Notes: a model not told the origin generated them from the letters alone. A stretch of 64,000 nt of DNA from Gnetum montanum (GCA_015680685.1 MNCI01011084.1:204585-268584), one strand, 5' to 3'; shown: positions 1 to 12,432, counted from the stretch's first letter. Numbers and translations are program-made.

Positions 1-195
1 CACTTGCTAAAGAAGAATCAGACTGCAGATGAAGAAGCATCCATCACTTTCATATTCAATACCATAGCGCAGCATAGCTGGTATGCCTCTAACTCCTTTC
101 TTTCTCGTTTTGCTGATTTTTCAGAATTGAACTTACTTAAGCCGTTTGGCAATTTCAGCAAAGCTCTTGGGAGTCTGAACGACGATGATTGTTGA
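1..195 (+). other. Candidate C-terminal coding segment, host DNA
   Basis: An open frame enters from the window edge and runs to a TGA at 193-195, about 64 codons. The translation is a plausible globular tail with aromatic residues (QHSWYASNSF) and an acidic end (LGSLNDDDC). I do not recognise the family, and no splice site or upstream exon can be checked because the window starts here. It lies in the only stretch that does not look transposon-derived. It could equally be a chance frame. Confidence 0.2.
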
Positions 196-524
196 TTCGG
201 AAACGTCTTCGCTTCTATCCGCGGCGTGGTCGAAAGTATTTTTCTTAAAAGTTATGTCCGATTTTTCGTTTTCTGTTTGTATTTATCTGCCGATTGATAT
301 ATTGATGCCCGCCTGCCACGATGTGGCGCGATTTAGTAAATAGCTTTGCGTTTCAGGGATATTGTTCTTGGCTTGCTTTAAGGTTTCGTGTCATGTTGCT
401 GTAATGGAAATTGTTTGAGCTTTGAATGCTGTTTTTGGATCTTCAAATGAAAATCCTTAATTTGGATTCGTCGTTGAGGGATGTACAGGAAGATAAAATT
501 ACAAATGGAAAAAATAACAATCGT
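196..524. other. No gene recognised
   Basis: The sequence between the candidate coding tail and the tRNA is GC-richer than most of the window but has no long frame and no repeat shared with the rest of the window. It may be the 3' untranslated or flanking DNA of a host gene. Confidence 0.3.
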
Positions 525-597
525 TGGAGATGCGGGGAATCGAACCCCGTGCCTCTCGCATGCGAAGCGAGCGCTCTACCATATGAGCTACATCCCC
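525..597 (-). tRNA. tRNA-Ala (anticodon CGC)
   Basis: Read on the minus strand, the 73 nt fold into a full cloverleaf. The acceptor stem GGGGATG pairs with CATCTCC (one G-T pair), followed by discriminator A. The D stem is GCTC/GAGC, the anticodon stem CTCGC/GCGAG with loop TTCGCAT giving anticodon CGC, and the T stem CGGGG/CCCCG with loop TTCGAAT. The B box GGTTCGAATCC is canonical and the A box region TAGCTCATATGG is near canonical. CGC reads GCG alanine codons in cytosolic translation. No CCA is encoded, as expected for a nuclear gene. There is no intron. Confidence 0.95.
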
Positions 598-1207
598 TAG
601 CTGTTTATTGTTTTTGATATTTGATTTCTAAGGAAAACTTTGTTTAGATTTAACTAGAATAGACCCACATCGTGTTACCTAGGAATAAGAAAAATAGTTT
701 AGTTCACTTTAGATCTCGCAAGGAAGAAAATGCATCTCCACGTTGACTATGAACTTAAGTTAAAATATATTTTATAATTCATCCAATTTATTAAGGTATA
801 TATTTATTTTTGGCTTTGGTTTCATTGACGTACGGATTCAATACCAGAGTCTTATTGCCAACAGCTGATAAAATTAACTGTAGACTCTCTCTACCGGAGA
901 CTTCTTGCTAGAAGAGGCATCGTCTATCCAGAGCAAATGTTGTGCAGAAAGGACGAATGGCATGTTCGTCATAGTTTAGCTTTTCATCGGAGCCGTTGGT
1001 GCATTATCCATGACACTGAAATTTTGTGCTCATAATTTTATGTTTAGATCAATCTTTGAGAAAGGGAATGGGAAAAGCCTATTTGGAAAGGCCTTTATGG
1101 ATTTAAATTTGGAATCTGTCAATATAGTCTTTCTATTTGGTCGAAATAGCTTTTCCAAAAATCATCTACACTGTTAATTGACTATGTTTTCGATTTTGTT
1201 GGTGCAG
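598..1207. other. Unique-looking non-coding stretch, nothing recognised
   Basis: There is no long frame, no tandem repeat and no match to the LTRs in this window. It ends in a pyrimidine-rich run followed by GTGCAG at 1202-1207, which would serve as a splice acceptor for the candidate exon that follows. It could be an intron or intergenic DNA. Confidence 0.3.
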
Positions 1208-1299
1208 GAATACCTAATTGGGCAGCTCAGGATCAAGCGTCTGAGCCAGTAAAGAAAGAACCTTACACAGACAACTCAATCTTTGCCCCCAGTCATTAG
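1208..1299 (+). CDS. Candidate terminal exon of an unknown host gene
   Basis: The acceptor-like sequence TTTTGTTGGTGCAG is followed by 92 nt that read, after a split codon, as a hydrophilic 30-residue tail (starts IPNWAAQDQ, ends NSIFAPSH) and a TAG at 1297-1299. Codon use looks ordinary and no stop interrupts it. No family is recognised and the upstream exons cannot be identified. The remains of a copia LTR begin immediately downstream, so this could instead be part of that LTR read by chance. Confidence 0.25.
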
Positions 1300-1489
1300 A
1301 GGCACAACACAGGTCTATTTATAACAGCTCTATTTATCATTTGTTCAACGCTCCTGGCCAACACATACATAGCTCTAAAAATAATTAAGGACCAATAATA
1401 GAGAGGCAATAATAGGAAGCTAGGGTGGTGTTCACTATTTGTTTGCCTCCGCTAAATCATGGTTCTATATGAAGAGGGACGACTCAACA
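1300..1489 (-). repeat. Start of a Ty1/copia 3' LTR, partial
   Basis: On the minus strand a polypurine tract (CCAAAGGGGATAT, 1490-1502) is followed directly by TGTTGAG at 1489, the usual TG start of an LTR. A TATA-like TTATAAATAG lies at 1315-1324. The far end of the LTR is not evident, so it is either truncated near 1300 or extends into the segment called a candidate exon. Confidence 0.5.
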
Positions 1490-2240
1490 ATATCCCCTTT
1501 GGACTTATTTAGTGTTTTAAATAGGCCTAATGCTCATTTACAAGTATCAAATTTAACTTAAGGTAGTGACTTTGTCTTCATACCCAACCCATTCTTGTTG
1601 ATAAGGACTTTCTCAATACATAACCGTTTTAATTTTTGTACATCCCTAATGGAATGATATCTTACATCAATGTATTTGAACCTTGAGTGAAAAGTGGGGT
1701 TCTTGATAAGATAGATGGCACTTTGACTATCACAATAAAAGATATACTCTTTCTACTCATGACCTAACTTTGATAGAAACTTCTTCATCTATAACAACTC
1801 CTTGCTAGCCTTTATGATGGTGATATATTCAGCCTTAGTGGTGGACAAAGCAACATGTTTTTGTAACTTTGATTACCATGATACAGTCCCCTTGCAAAGG
1901 TCATTAAGTATCATGATATGATTTTTTGGAATCAACTACACTAGCCAAATTTGCATCTATGTAACCAAAAATTATATGTTAATTATGGACAAAATATAAA
2001 CATAACTTGGAAGTATCTTTGAGATACATGAGAATACATTTCATTGCTTTAGGATTCATTGGTGTAACCACTTTTTTGGTTTGACAAACACCAAGATAAG
2101 TATGGTTTTGACATTGTTCCACCCAAGTTTGAGCATAAAACTCCTCCAAAATAGCATTATACAATACATTTGTTACTCCTGGATGCCTCCAAGAACTATC
2201 TTGGCTCATAACATAGCATACAAGCATCACTTTTAGCAAC
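1490..2240 (-). pseudogene. pol: Ty1/copia pol, RT end and RNase H remnant
   Basis: Read on the minus strand from 2240, the fragment carries the copia signatures in their normal order. KCILMYLKDTSKLCLYF, at the RT/RNase H linker, is followed by FGYIDANLAS (equivalent to the GYsDADwAG block), HVALSTTKAEYITI (the VALSTtEAEY block with the catalytic Glu) and YCDSQSAIYLIKNPTFHSR, leading to KYIDVRYHSIRD. A copia-like tail (KFDTCK) runs into a polypurine tract at 1490-1502. Stops and frameshifts between blocks show it is dead. The upstream RT, integrase and gag are absent; from about 2240 the sequence changes character. The fragment is the 3' end of a minus-strand copia element. Confidence 0.8.
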
Positions 2241-2734
2241 CTTGGAAAATTTTAGGAATAAGAATTTTTCTAAGTGTTGTGGGTGATGTTGACATAGTAT
2301 CAATGTTAGCCTTGGACTACCTTGTCCACGTCACATGTATCAAAATTAATTCTTGGCCTCTAATTCAATCTTGGAGGACCCTAAATGACTTCGACCAGTT
2401 GTCCTAATGATTTACAGGAATGGAGGGCTAGAATTGATTAGGCTCATATATGTATAGATTATGAATCTTGAGGAAAGTTTTGGTGATGTGGTATTTATTA
2501 TTTTTAGAAGGAGTGTGCAAAGCAAGGAAAGCATTATCCTATATACATAGGAAGAATTGGAAACTCATGCCAAATGATCTATGAGCTAGTCAAAACTTCT
2601 TTTATATTGATTATTAAGTTTAGAGAAGTCTTCAGCAGGAAGACTTTGTTGTTTAGAATTTGCATGCTTGATGAACTTTGATGATCATTCTTGTCATTCC
2701 TATCTAATCAAAAACTCTAAAAAGCTCAAGTAAT
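2241..2734. other. Non-coding, origin uncertain
   Basis: This segment separates the copia fragment from the pararetrovirus RNase H end. It has no long frame on either strand. It may be pararetroviral DNA downstream of pol, but I see no motif that proves it. Confidence 0.3.
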
Positions 2735-3698
2735 ATGGTTAAATTCTCGAGTTAAAAATCAGCTAAATTATTAAATCCTCCTTCAATGAACTCTACATCA
2801 AAATCAAAATTAGATAACCAACAGGACCATCTTAGTAATCTAGAGTATGCTACCTTGTTCATATTTTTACTTTCCAGGAATCCCTTAAAACATTTAAGAT
2901 TGGACATTAGTAAGAATTTTCCTATTTGAAGAAAAATTCTAAAACTCTCAATACCCTTTATTATAGCAAGAATTTCATTATGGGTACTATGTTATCATTG
3001 TTGTGTTTCATTAAAGGCTCTTGAAGCATATCTGCATATTTATTCTTGATCATGATCCTGGTTTTTTAAGATTACTCCCCAATATGTTTTTAAGGTATCT
3101 ATTTCTAGTCTCTTGAAACCATTGCCTGGTAGTTTGAGTTTAGGCAAATCTTTAACCTTAGATTTAATCCTCTTGACTACTTTTGTATGATTGTTGGTCC
3201 ACTGAGATGGATTTTTGGTTACTTGTTTATTAAGTAGTTATTTATCAGCTGCAACATTCGAGTAAAACTCTAAGATATAGTTAAGGAATCCTAGAAACCT
3301 TTGAAGCTAGTTTTTGTTTTTTATAATATCTGGGAATTGTGAAATTTTTTCTAATATATGTTTTTGCATTTGGATTTGTTATCCCTTTATATATAACCCA
3401 ATAAATTCTATTTCTAGAACTCTAATTTATATTTTTATGGGAGAGAGAACCAATCCATTGGCTTTTACTATTTCAAAAAATTTCTCTAAATGTTTAAGAT
3501 GTTCATGTATGTTTTTACTATAAATTATAAAATCATTTATCTGTACTATTATATTTTCTAAGAAAGAGAATATCTTATCCATACATCCCTAAAAAATAGA
3601 TGGCACTATTTTGAGGCTAAAAGATAAGACATTCCATTGGAACAATCCTTATGCTATTGTAAAAGTAGTATTCCATGTAATAATGTTGCCTTGACATT
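2735..3698 (-). pseudogene. Endogenous pararetrovirus, RT end and RNase H (left part)
   Basis: On the minus strand this reads as the second half of a Caulimoviridae-type reverse transcriptase and its RNase H. Near 3530 a degraded polymerase box INDFIIYS replaces the usual (Y/I)DD motif, so the first catalytic Asp is now Asn. Near 2800 the segment WSCWLSNFDFD is followed by NNLADFLTREF (about 2740-2770), an ending characteristic of caulimovirid RNase H rather than of LTR retrotransposons. Many stops and frameshifts are present. The upstream half of the same gene resumes at 19129, beyond Element 1, so this gene was split by that insertion. It is an old, inactive genomic copy. Confidence 0.75.
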
Positions 3699-4251
3699 GT
3701 CCAACACCTTAAGGAATTCACTGAGATCTAATGGATCTAGGGCAGAAGACCTAGGGAATATGCCTCTAATAAGTAGGCAACCCATGGAAGGGAGCAAGTG
3801 GTAATACAACTTCTTATTATATGAGAATGCACCTCAAGGAGAATGACTAAACTCTAAATCAGGACCTTGCAAACAAGTACACAAGCAACCCTATAGACAT
3901 CATTGATGGAAGGGAAAATGATCCATCTACTAAGGGGCACCTCATCCCTAGATCCCTCATGATCTGGTACAAGGTTCGGCATGGCACCAAACCAAAACTA
4001 TCTAGTTTTGGCTGCCTACATAGCTAAGACCACAACAGAATTAGGGCCATGTAGTTCTTGGAGTGAGGGTAGCATGAAGAGGACTTAGAGAGGGGTGCAA
4101 CAAGAGGGAGTCCTACTGTTGGCTTGGTATTGCTAAGCTGGGATGGATTTTCTAACACTTGAGTGGCACCTAAGGACATCTTAGAGTGTTCCGTGCTCCC
4201 CGAACCATGGGAAGAGCTTAGGAGAACCCCTATCCTAAGACATCTTTCACA
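3692..4251 (-). repeat. Element 1, 3' LTR
   Basis: This is a direct repeat of 18553-19128, with shared blocks such as GAATTCACTGAGATC, CCCATGGAAGGGAGCAAGTGG and GACCTTGCAAACAAGTAC. On the minus strand it begins TGTGAAAGATG. Its far terminus is shortened relative to the other LTR, so the left boundary is 3692 to 3699. Confidence 0.8.
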
Positions 4252-4263
4252 ATCCTACCCCGC
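4252..4263 (-). other. Element 1 polypurine tract
   Basis: The minus-strand sequence GCGGGGTAGGAT abuts the TG of the 3' LTR. This is the expected position and composition for the plus-strand priming site. Confidence 0.55.
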
Positions 4264-7200
4264 ACAAAAGAAGCAACATCCTCAAAGCAGAGCCTAGGAT
4301 AACTTCGAGAGTACACTTCAAGTTTGAGTTTGGAACTCGGTCAACTCCGAGGAACCCATCAACTCAACTGATACTAGGCTTGAAGGAAGATATTAACCCC
4401 AACACCTTATATGTCCTTCCATCCAAGGCCTTACATGAAATGCAAAGGGTACTTAGAGGAACCCCAAAAAATTTTCCTACTTTGTGAAAAGAGAAAGAAG
4501 TCCAACCCAAAGGACCAACCTCTCTAAGGCATCCCCTAGATCTATCCCTTATTGGATCTAGAGACTTTTCTTGTTTTATAGACCCATACCTATGCAAGAG
4601 GACAAGCTCTTATTCCACAAGTCCAGTGAAGTTTCCTTTCGAATGACATCTCAGCACCCATCGATTTCCTTGATTTTTTTTGTCATCGATTTTGAGGGCT
4701 CACTAGACTACTATCCATCTTACCCATCCTGGTGATGGATTTGGGAAATTGGAACCAAGAGAGAGAACATGCTCCAAAAGAGTCATGTCTCCACAAGCAA
4801 CTCAAGCTTGCCAAAACCCTAGGTTCTACTTCTTGCATCAAGACTCTTTGGGTCTCACCAATCTAACCATCTAAGCACTGAATCACCACATCTATACCAT
4901 CCACATATTTTCCTTTTGTATTCCTACATCACATCTATTTAGATTGGTAGGAAGGAAGTCAAGAATGATCTCCCTTCAAAACAAGGTATAGAGATAGATC
5001 TTTTGAATTTGACCTTGCCATCAGTAGACACACCAGCATTGTAATCTACCTTTTATCATCTAACACTATTCCATTTTCACAACAAGAGAGAAGATCCAAA
5101 ATTTGTTTGGAAAACTTCTCTGAGAGGCTATTTATCTTACAAACCTAGTCTATCATTGACATCATTAGAGAAAGTCTAACACTGTGAACACCTACTCGAA
5201 CCCTTGGGGTAAGTGGAGGTTATGTTGGGTAGTCAACCCCAAGATAATCCCTCATAAACACATCGCATGTCAACCACTACTAGCTGGTCCATTGCAACCA
5301 TAATGTCCTATTCATGGGAAAGGAGTAACTGAACTCACATCTTATAAGTTGTCCTTCCCACTATGAGAGAGAGGACAAGCACCCTTTTCTAAATAGTTAG
5401 TCCAAGGAAGCATGTAGTATCATCTTTGAGGATAGCCACAATCATGAATTCTCCAAGGAACACCTAGGTCCCTAGAATATGAATTTTTCCTATTATGCTA
5501 AGAACAACTACAACTCATGATCAACACCTTTCATTAGATCTTTAAACTAGAAGGTAGTATCCTCTTTGGGAGGTTTCTTCCATAGGTAAGTACAACAACC
5601 TAGCTGCCCCTTACCCATGATACATGCCCTAGTAGTCCACATAGCCAACACAACCATATCATCAAATTGCTACCAGCTGAGGGAAGACATAGATTCACAA
5701 GTCTTACCAACATGTGATTCCACCTTAAGAACAACTCAAGAAGTGAAAGAGTTCATCCCTCAAAATTTCACCAAGAGGAGGTTTTGTTTCATTGTAGGAG
5801 GTTTGGGTTTTCATTTCATGCATACTAGTCCATTCCATTTACAACAATTATGGTGCACAAGGTTGCACCACTACCTATTACCATCCAACCTGAACAATAA
5901 ATGCAAGAGTCAAAAAGAACATTTTTCCCATAACAGGACTAGGTCCTCGGGATAATTTTACAATGAATGGGCTTCACCAACACCAACTACCAACTCAAAA
6001 CAATACATGATTCATCCTTGAAGGGTTTATAATAAGAAAGGTCTGCCAGAGAACCCCAACAAGGAAGTCCCTCTAGAGCCCCTAAAGTTGAGTGAGAGTA
6101 CATAAGATCATGTCTTACTTACAAGAGAAGCGATATATACATTCAAGCTACATCAACAACATTGCCATACAAGGGAGGTTCCATGAATTCAACCATGGTA
6201 ACAACATCCTGTCTTTGAAAACAAGCCCCAAGAGTTTAGAAACATGGGACCACTACTTGCCACAAGTCCCAAATATCGATTGCTTCTAAATCCCATCTAG
6301 GGAACAACTATCTCGATACAATGTACATTAATATTTTAGGAACTAAAGAGGGTATCCATTAGAATGGAGAATGGTCCCTCATAGGACTAGAGAATCACCA
6401 AGTAATAGAGTGCTTGGTCATGCTATCCCATCAAAGAGGTTAGGACACTAACATAATTTAATAATACACCAAAGAAATGGGACAATACATTAGAGAGAGT
6501 GTGATACATCAGAGTACACAAGGAATAGAGTACACGAGGGAGATGGGGCGATACACCATAGCCTACAAAGCATCATAAGTCTTGAGTCATGAGAGCACAC
6601 CATAGTCCACAAAAGCACCAATAAGTTCCAAGTCATGAGAGCACACCATGGTCCTCAAAATCACCACAAGCCCCCAATCATGAGAGCATAGTCTCAAGTG
6701 TTTTTGAGCACATATAGGTCCACCATGTAGGGCCACGAAGAGAAAACAACAATTTGTGTAATTGTAACATCATTTGTTTCAAGATGGAACACCATCCCCA
6801 CACTTGCAAAACTGCTCCAAGAGCACATTTAGCCATGGAAGAGGAAGTCTAGGTGTTGATACCTAGAACTCAACTCTACTATGCAACTGGCATAAGATCA
6901 TCACCTTTGAGTTGAATTTTTAGTCTACCTTTGCAAGTCACATGACCACCACATACTATCCACTATTAAGATTTTCACTAGTCAAGGAACCCGATAGGAA
7001 GAGTTCCCAAAACTTATCTTGTCTCAAGAACATTCACTGAGGGAAATACCATCATGGCACACCAATATCATCAAGAATACAAAGCATCAGTTTGGAAGCA
7101 CCTTGGGTAAGAACAAGCCTTGGCCTTCTCATTACAACATCATTTATCAACAATATGATTTTCCATAGAGCTTTCAGTAGAATTACACATCAAGGCACAA

Positions 7201-9500
7201 AGGATGCTTACAACATAGAGAGGAGGTGCTTCAAGGATGAGCATAAGGAAAACACTGTACATCAAGTTTGGCCGTGTCACAAACTATGGCATAGGACTAC
7301 AATAAGGGGACAACTGATTCACATAGGGAAACCACATCTAGCATTTTTGTGTGCATAAATTGTCAAGAATGAATACATCACAACACTACATTACAATCTT
7401 ACACACCTGAGGATAGGAATACATTCAATGGGCCTAACACATGACATTTGGGAATGATACCCAAGCTTAAAAGGCTATAGGAAAAACTACCTGAGCCCAT
7501 CCTAAGCTAAAGGATTTAGGCCACCAAGAGCACATCAAAGCTACACCATGTTGTTCTAAGAAAAACTTGTCTTTGTCTCTACACATACACAAATAACTAT
7601 CACACTAAATCCACTACATGACTATCTCTACATGTATATGAACAACTATCATTGAACAAAAACGAACCAAGACACAAGCGTAACAATTGAACAATGGAAC
7701 ATGCCAACTGAGAATCCACTACCTACCACAATGGGACCTCAAGGCATTGGCCACTCCTGGGCCATCAATATCTAGCATGGCCAGGGATATTATTCTATTC
7801 CATCTACTAACCCAATATCCATAGGGTCTAAGATGGATCATCATCCTTTGTTAGTGCTCACCTAGCACTAAGAGGCAAACAAATCATGATGTACCAGCTA
7901 CTTCACCACAGCAAGGGTACTAATAGATCCACAACCCAATGTTGGGATTCTGAGACCAAATAACCAATTCATGAATGCCTCAAGAGCACACATCTTCCCC
8001 ATAGACATAGTTCTCACAGAATCAACTGAGGTCACCACTAGCTGCATATTTGTACCCATGCTGCCTGCAAGACCAAGACAATAGCTTGGAAATAGAGAAG
8101 TTAGTAGGAACATGATCAACACACCAACCTCATATACAACTATCAAGCATGATCACACAACATAGAAATATCAATCTCAACAACACGCATAGAGATTAAT
8201 CATGCAAAACATTGACGGATTAATTAGATACACTCACACAAAAGAATTTTCCATGAGGCATACCAAGAGAGAGAGAACTAGAAAACTCTCAAAATTTTAT
8301 GATTCACATACAAAAAATGTTCCCAACCACTAACATTGGTTTCCACCAAGATCAAAATCTCAACAATTCATAAGAGGCATGGGCAATAGAGATTCATTAT
8401 CTCAACTTGAAACATGAGGGAGACTAAGGTCTAACCAAGAATAAGTCTCAACAAGGCTTCATTTCTCACTATGAAGAGCAACATCAGAGAGGATGCATCC
8501 ACAAGGAAGACTCTCATCAAGAGAGGTGGGGTCTCAACAAGAACCAACAATAGGATGACCTACTCTAAAAGGTCTCCAAATCAAAATGCCCAAGAAATAA
8601 TATCAACCAAAGAAGTGATGTCGTGAAACCAAGGGCAACATAACCAACTCAAATAAGGAAACACAACACACACAAAATCTACAACAAGGGCAACCATGCC
8701 TAAATCAAAAGAGGTTATCAAAATAAGGACCATAACAATTTGTTCTTGGGATGGCACACATGGCCTCAAAATGCATCCTCAACAATCATAACAATAAGTC
8801 ATCACATCACGTAGAGCACAAAGCCTTGTGTTATGAACAATAGACATGATGAAAGAGACACATACATAGAATTTGAAAATGCAACTAAGGAAGACATGGC
8901 TACACATCTAAACAAACATACAATTGCAAACATGAGCGTATGAAGTCTACCAGCAATGGTCTTGATCCACCCAGAACAAGGCTCACCGAGAGCACATGTT
9001 CGAAGGTCCTCCATCTCGAGGTACCTAGGAACCAACATGTCCCAATTTATAATTCCCATACTTACTGTATCTAGGGTGAGTGGGAGTGCAAGGATACTAC
9101 ATCTTGCACAATTCAATCAATGCCATCTTGATACATGTCATCTAGGTGGAGATTCAAGTGGAGATTAGGTCCAATTCATCCTAGATGAATCACTGGAGAC
9201 CAGAGGTAAGAGCTTCTCAAGTAACAACAATTTATATGTTGGTAATAGAAATTTCCTCTACCATATCAAATAAAACCATAACTGGTCTAGCCACAAGTAA
9301 ACTAGTGAAGGATAATACCACAATGCAATCATATACATCCTCTTAGAGAACAACATACATCAGTTGCTCACAACATAGCATCAGTGTAGTGACTGAAAAT
9401 TTTAGTGGCTAGAACACCGAGGGTTCACAGGTGCACAACCTAACCTCAAGTCCATGTGAGGGCCTATTGAAGGTAGAGATGAGGTGCCATGAATGATCTT
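4264..9500. other. Element 1, 5-kb interior without recognised genes
   Basis: Only short frames occur on either strand and none shows RT, RNase H, integrase or chromodomain motifs. In a complete gypsy element this part would hold the polymerase. The plus strand is rich in CA and poor in TG-starting frames. A small tandem repeat is present at about 6555-6705. The origin of the sequence is unknown. Confidence 0.4.
6555..6705. repeat. Tandem repeat, about 49 bp x 3
   Basis: Three diverged consecutive units share AGTCATGAGAGCACACCAT followed by a GTCC(A/T)CAAAA-type spacer. The last unit is partly degenerate (AATCATGAGAGCATAGTC). Confidence 0.6.
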
Positions 9501-9769
9501 ATTGATCAAATGGGGACATACCAAATGTGATGCAAAATGATGCTAAGTGTTCATGCGATGTTAATGGTGTTAATGGGTGTGAGCATAGTCAAAGGGTTTA
9601 AGCAAAAAACAAAGGCTTCCATGTGCAAGGACTACAGCCCAAGTGCAGCTATTCATGAAAATAGTAGAAAATACAAGTAAAATGCTAAAAAGGCCAAGAA
9701 AGAAAGAGAGAGAGGGTGAAACACCACCCCAAATGTGGTTGAGCATAGTTAACTCCAGAAGGGGTGAAA

Positions 9770-11030
9770 AAGTACGCAGTGTACAACAAGCACAGTGGAG
9801 CATGTAGTCACAGTCTTAGAGGTATCTAGCCATGAAGATTGGTGCTCCCTAGGGTGTTTGCATCTACTGGGTTGGCCACTACAGTGTATCATGGGCTACA
9901 GTGTTTTACAGTGTCTTGCGGTGGTGTGCAACCTTTGCCTTTCTGCGGTTTGCTAGTGTGCCTTTAAATTTTTGTGCACCAAAAATGCCAAAATGCTAGC
10001 CTTGCTTCAAATTTTCCAACCCCTAAAAAATTGAGGACAAGGGTATTTATAGCGATGATTGGGACTACGCTATCATCCAACTACACTATCCACTAAGGGT
10101 AGCGGTGTTATGCTCTACTCTGTTCTATCAAACTCTGCAAGGCTAAGAGACTATGACTATGCTACCAACTACATGTACGTGTACTAAGAGGAATACAATG
10201 TACCTTAAAAAATGCAAAAAATTGCAACTTTGAAGACTACACTTCGAGACTACGCTCCCCACTGTCTTGTGTGGGGTCAAACATAGTTACAATTTGGGGT
10301 CAAAAAGGGGGTTATAACAAAAATGCATTTTGCTAACTACACTTGCCAAAGGTGAGTCAGAGTTGAGGTGAATGCTGGTGTTGCATTATGGAGGCCTTTG
10401 AAGGCTATTCTAGCAGACTACACTCTGGACTAGGGAAGAGAGTATTCGAACACTTAGAAAAATTTTTGCAGAAAAGTGGTTGTGTGCTGACTACGCTCTC
10501 CACGGAAGGCTGACTACGCTTCCAATTAGGGTCAAGCGTAGTCCTAGCACTTGTCAAAACCTGCAAAAATTAGTTGACTACACTTAACTACGCTATGGGC
10601 TGGTGGAGAGCATAGTCTCAACACTTAGAAATTTTTTGCAAAATTATGCCTTCGTGTTGACTATGCTCTAGGGCAGTGGAGAGCATAGTCTCAACACTTA
10701 GAAAATTCTATAGTAGCTAGCTTGACACTTAGAAAAGTTTACAAAACTAGCCTTTTTGTTAACTACACTCTCTACTAAGCTGACTATGCCCTACGGTAGT
10801 GGAGAGCATAGTCTTAACACTTGGAAAAATTTTGGAGCTTCTTGCTTCATGATGACACTTAGGAAAAATTGCAAAAAATTAGTTTTGGAGTTGACTATGC
10901 TCTCCCCTAAGTTGACTATGCTTTGGGGCAATGGAGAGCATAGTCCTAGCACTTAGAAAAATTTTCCTCATGCTAACACTTAGACAAATTTGTACTCGAG
11001 ATGTTGTGGTCCAAATTTGGTGGTGTTTCA
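9770..11030 (-). repeat. Element 1 internal duplication, copy B
   Basis: This segment is a diverged direct copy of 17050-18370. Both contain, in the same order, GAGGTATCTAGCCATGAAGA, GTGTGCAACCTTTGCCTTTC, TAGCG/AGTGTTATGCTCTACTC, several hairpins built on GACTATGCTCT and AGAGCATAGTC, and ATTTGTAnTCGAGATGTTGT. Copy A lies next to the primer site and so belongs to the leader. Copy B lies on the far side of gag-pro. Confidence 0.85.
10600..10960. repeat. Hairpin array in duplication copy B
   Basis: Four occurrences of (G/A)TGGAGAGCATAGTC alternate with inverted GACTATGCTCT-type segments. The clearest hairpin has an 11-bp perfect stem, 10659-10669 against 10680-10690, with a 10-nt loop. Each is followed by a shared ACACTTAGAAAATTTT spacer. 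Confidence 0.75.
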
Positions 11031-12180
11031 TTGGTTCCTCTTTGTTGATGTCTAGAGTAGTGGTCTAAGAGATGTTGAAAAAGAACTACAAAACACCATA
11101 GCAGGCCTAGCACCAACATCACTCTTCCATGCGTGGTCAGGTGTCGCTGCACTATGCTCAAGAGTGCTGTGGATAATGGTATGCTAGGAATACAAGGTGT
11201 AGGTAACTTCCTGGGGGGTAAAAGGAGAGATGAAGTATAAGCAGGGTGTCATGATGTAGGATGTAGATTTAGCATGGTTGACGATGACCATGGAACTATG
11301 GTGGCTTACCTCTGATAATGTTGACCACTCATCAGAGTGCTCATGAGAGAGTTGACATTAATTTAGAGCTTGACCAATTGCAAAATTGTAGTGTTCATGC
11401 TTTTCTCCCTTTCCTTTTTTTATCTTTTTTTTTTTTTGCTTATTTTTTGCTGTAGGGTGGACCTTATTTGGGTTCTGCACATTGCTAAATGCGAACTATA
11501 GGGTACTTTCCATCAAGTGGACTACATGCCACAAGATGGGCTTTGCTTTGATGCTTACGAAACTGCATCACATATGTAGGATAGGTGTTTCCTCCTCAAG
11601 ATGACTTGTGTTACATCTGCCTAGGCTTTGATCAACTTTAGGTTCTATGGTTTGACTTGAAGAGGATGCCATGTAGTCACAACACGTAAGCTTTAGGGGG
11701 GTTTGCAATCTTGACTATGCAGGAGAATGTAAGTGTATGGAGACATAGGGATGGGTGTAGGTAGGCTATAGCAAGGCAGTAGGGATGTGCACTCTTGAGA
11801 GGCTTAGCTAGTCCAATCATGCACATTAGAGCAATGCGGTGACTTGTTGCTATGATGAGATGTGTCTTTGCATGACAGCTTTGAGGCTTTATCTTACAAA
11901 CACAACTCTAAGAAGATGAGAAAAACACCAAACACAAAATGCAAATAAAATGCTAGGGGCAATGATGTTGTGAGTGCTCCAAAGGCCAAAGTAATGGAAA
12001 GTGCTCAAAAAACCAACCTAGAGACAATGATGCTGCAAATGCTCCAAAGGCTATGTCGGTTGCAGGTGCTCCATGTTGGGACTACAGTATCCTCATCCAC
12101 ATGATGTAGAAAAGTGGGGTGGNTTTAAGGTCCTAGTAGACTATGCTATGCTAGTATATAGTCCTAGCGAATTGTTATGT

Positions 12181-12432
12181 GCCAATTTAGCGTCATGACA
12201 GATGAATGTTGTGCCAATTTAGCATCATGACAGATGAATGTTGTGTTAATTTAATGTCATGGCAGAGAAATGTTGTGCTAGTTTAACACCGTAGCAGACG
12301 TATGCTATGCTAGTTTAATGTCGTAGCAGATGAATGCTCTACCAATTTAACATTGTAGTAGATGAATGCTCTGTTAGTTTAACATCATAGTGGACAAGCA
12401 ATGCCAATTTAGCATCATAGAAAATGATTATC
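12181..12432. repeat. 32-bp tandem repeat array
   Basis: About eight consecutive units follow the pattern GCCAATTTAGCATCATGACA plus GATGAATGTTGT. Units diverge by substitutions and the seventh is slightly shortened. The array is inside Element 1, downstream of the protease, where pol would be expected. Confidence 0.85.

Noticed and set aside
426-617. Plus-strand 63-codon frame over the tRNA
   Set aside because: It is a chance frame antisense to the tRNA-Ala gene.
5617-5955. 112-codon plus-strand frame
   Set aside because: It runs against the element's direction, shows no domain and ends in low-complexity sequence; likely chance.
8802-9168. Overlapping plus and minus frames of 70-104 codons
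   Set aside because: No recognisable domain, compositionally biased and opposite one another inside the non-coding interior of Element 1.
4264-9500. Hidden polymerase in the Element 1 interior
   Set aside because: Minus-strand translation by eye gave no RT, RNase H or integrase block. A profile search would be decisive, so absence is stated only as not seen.
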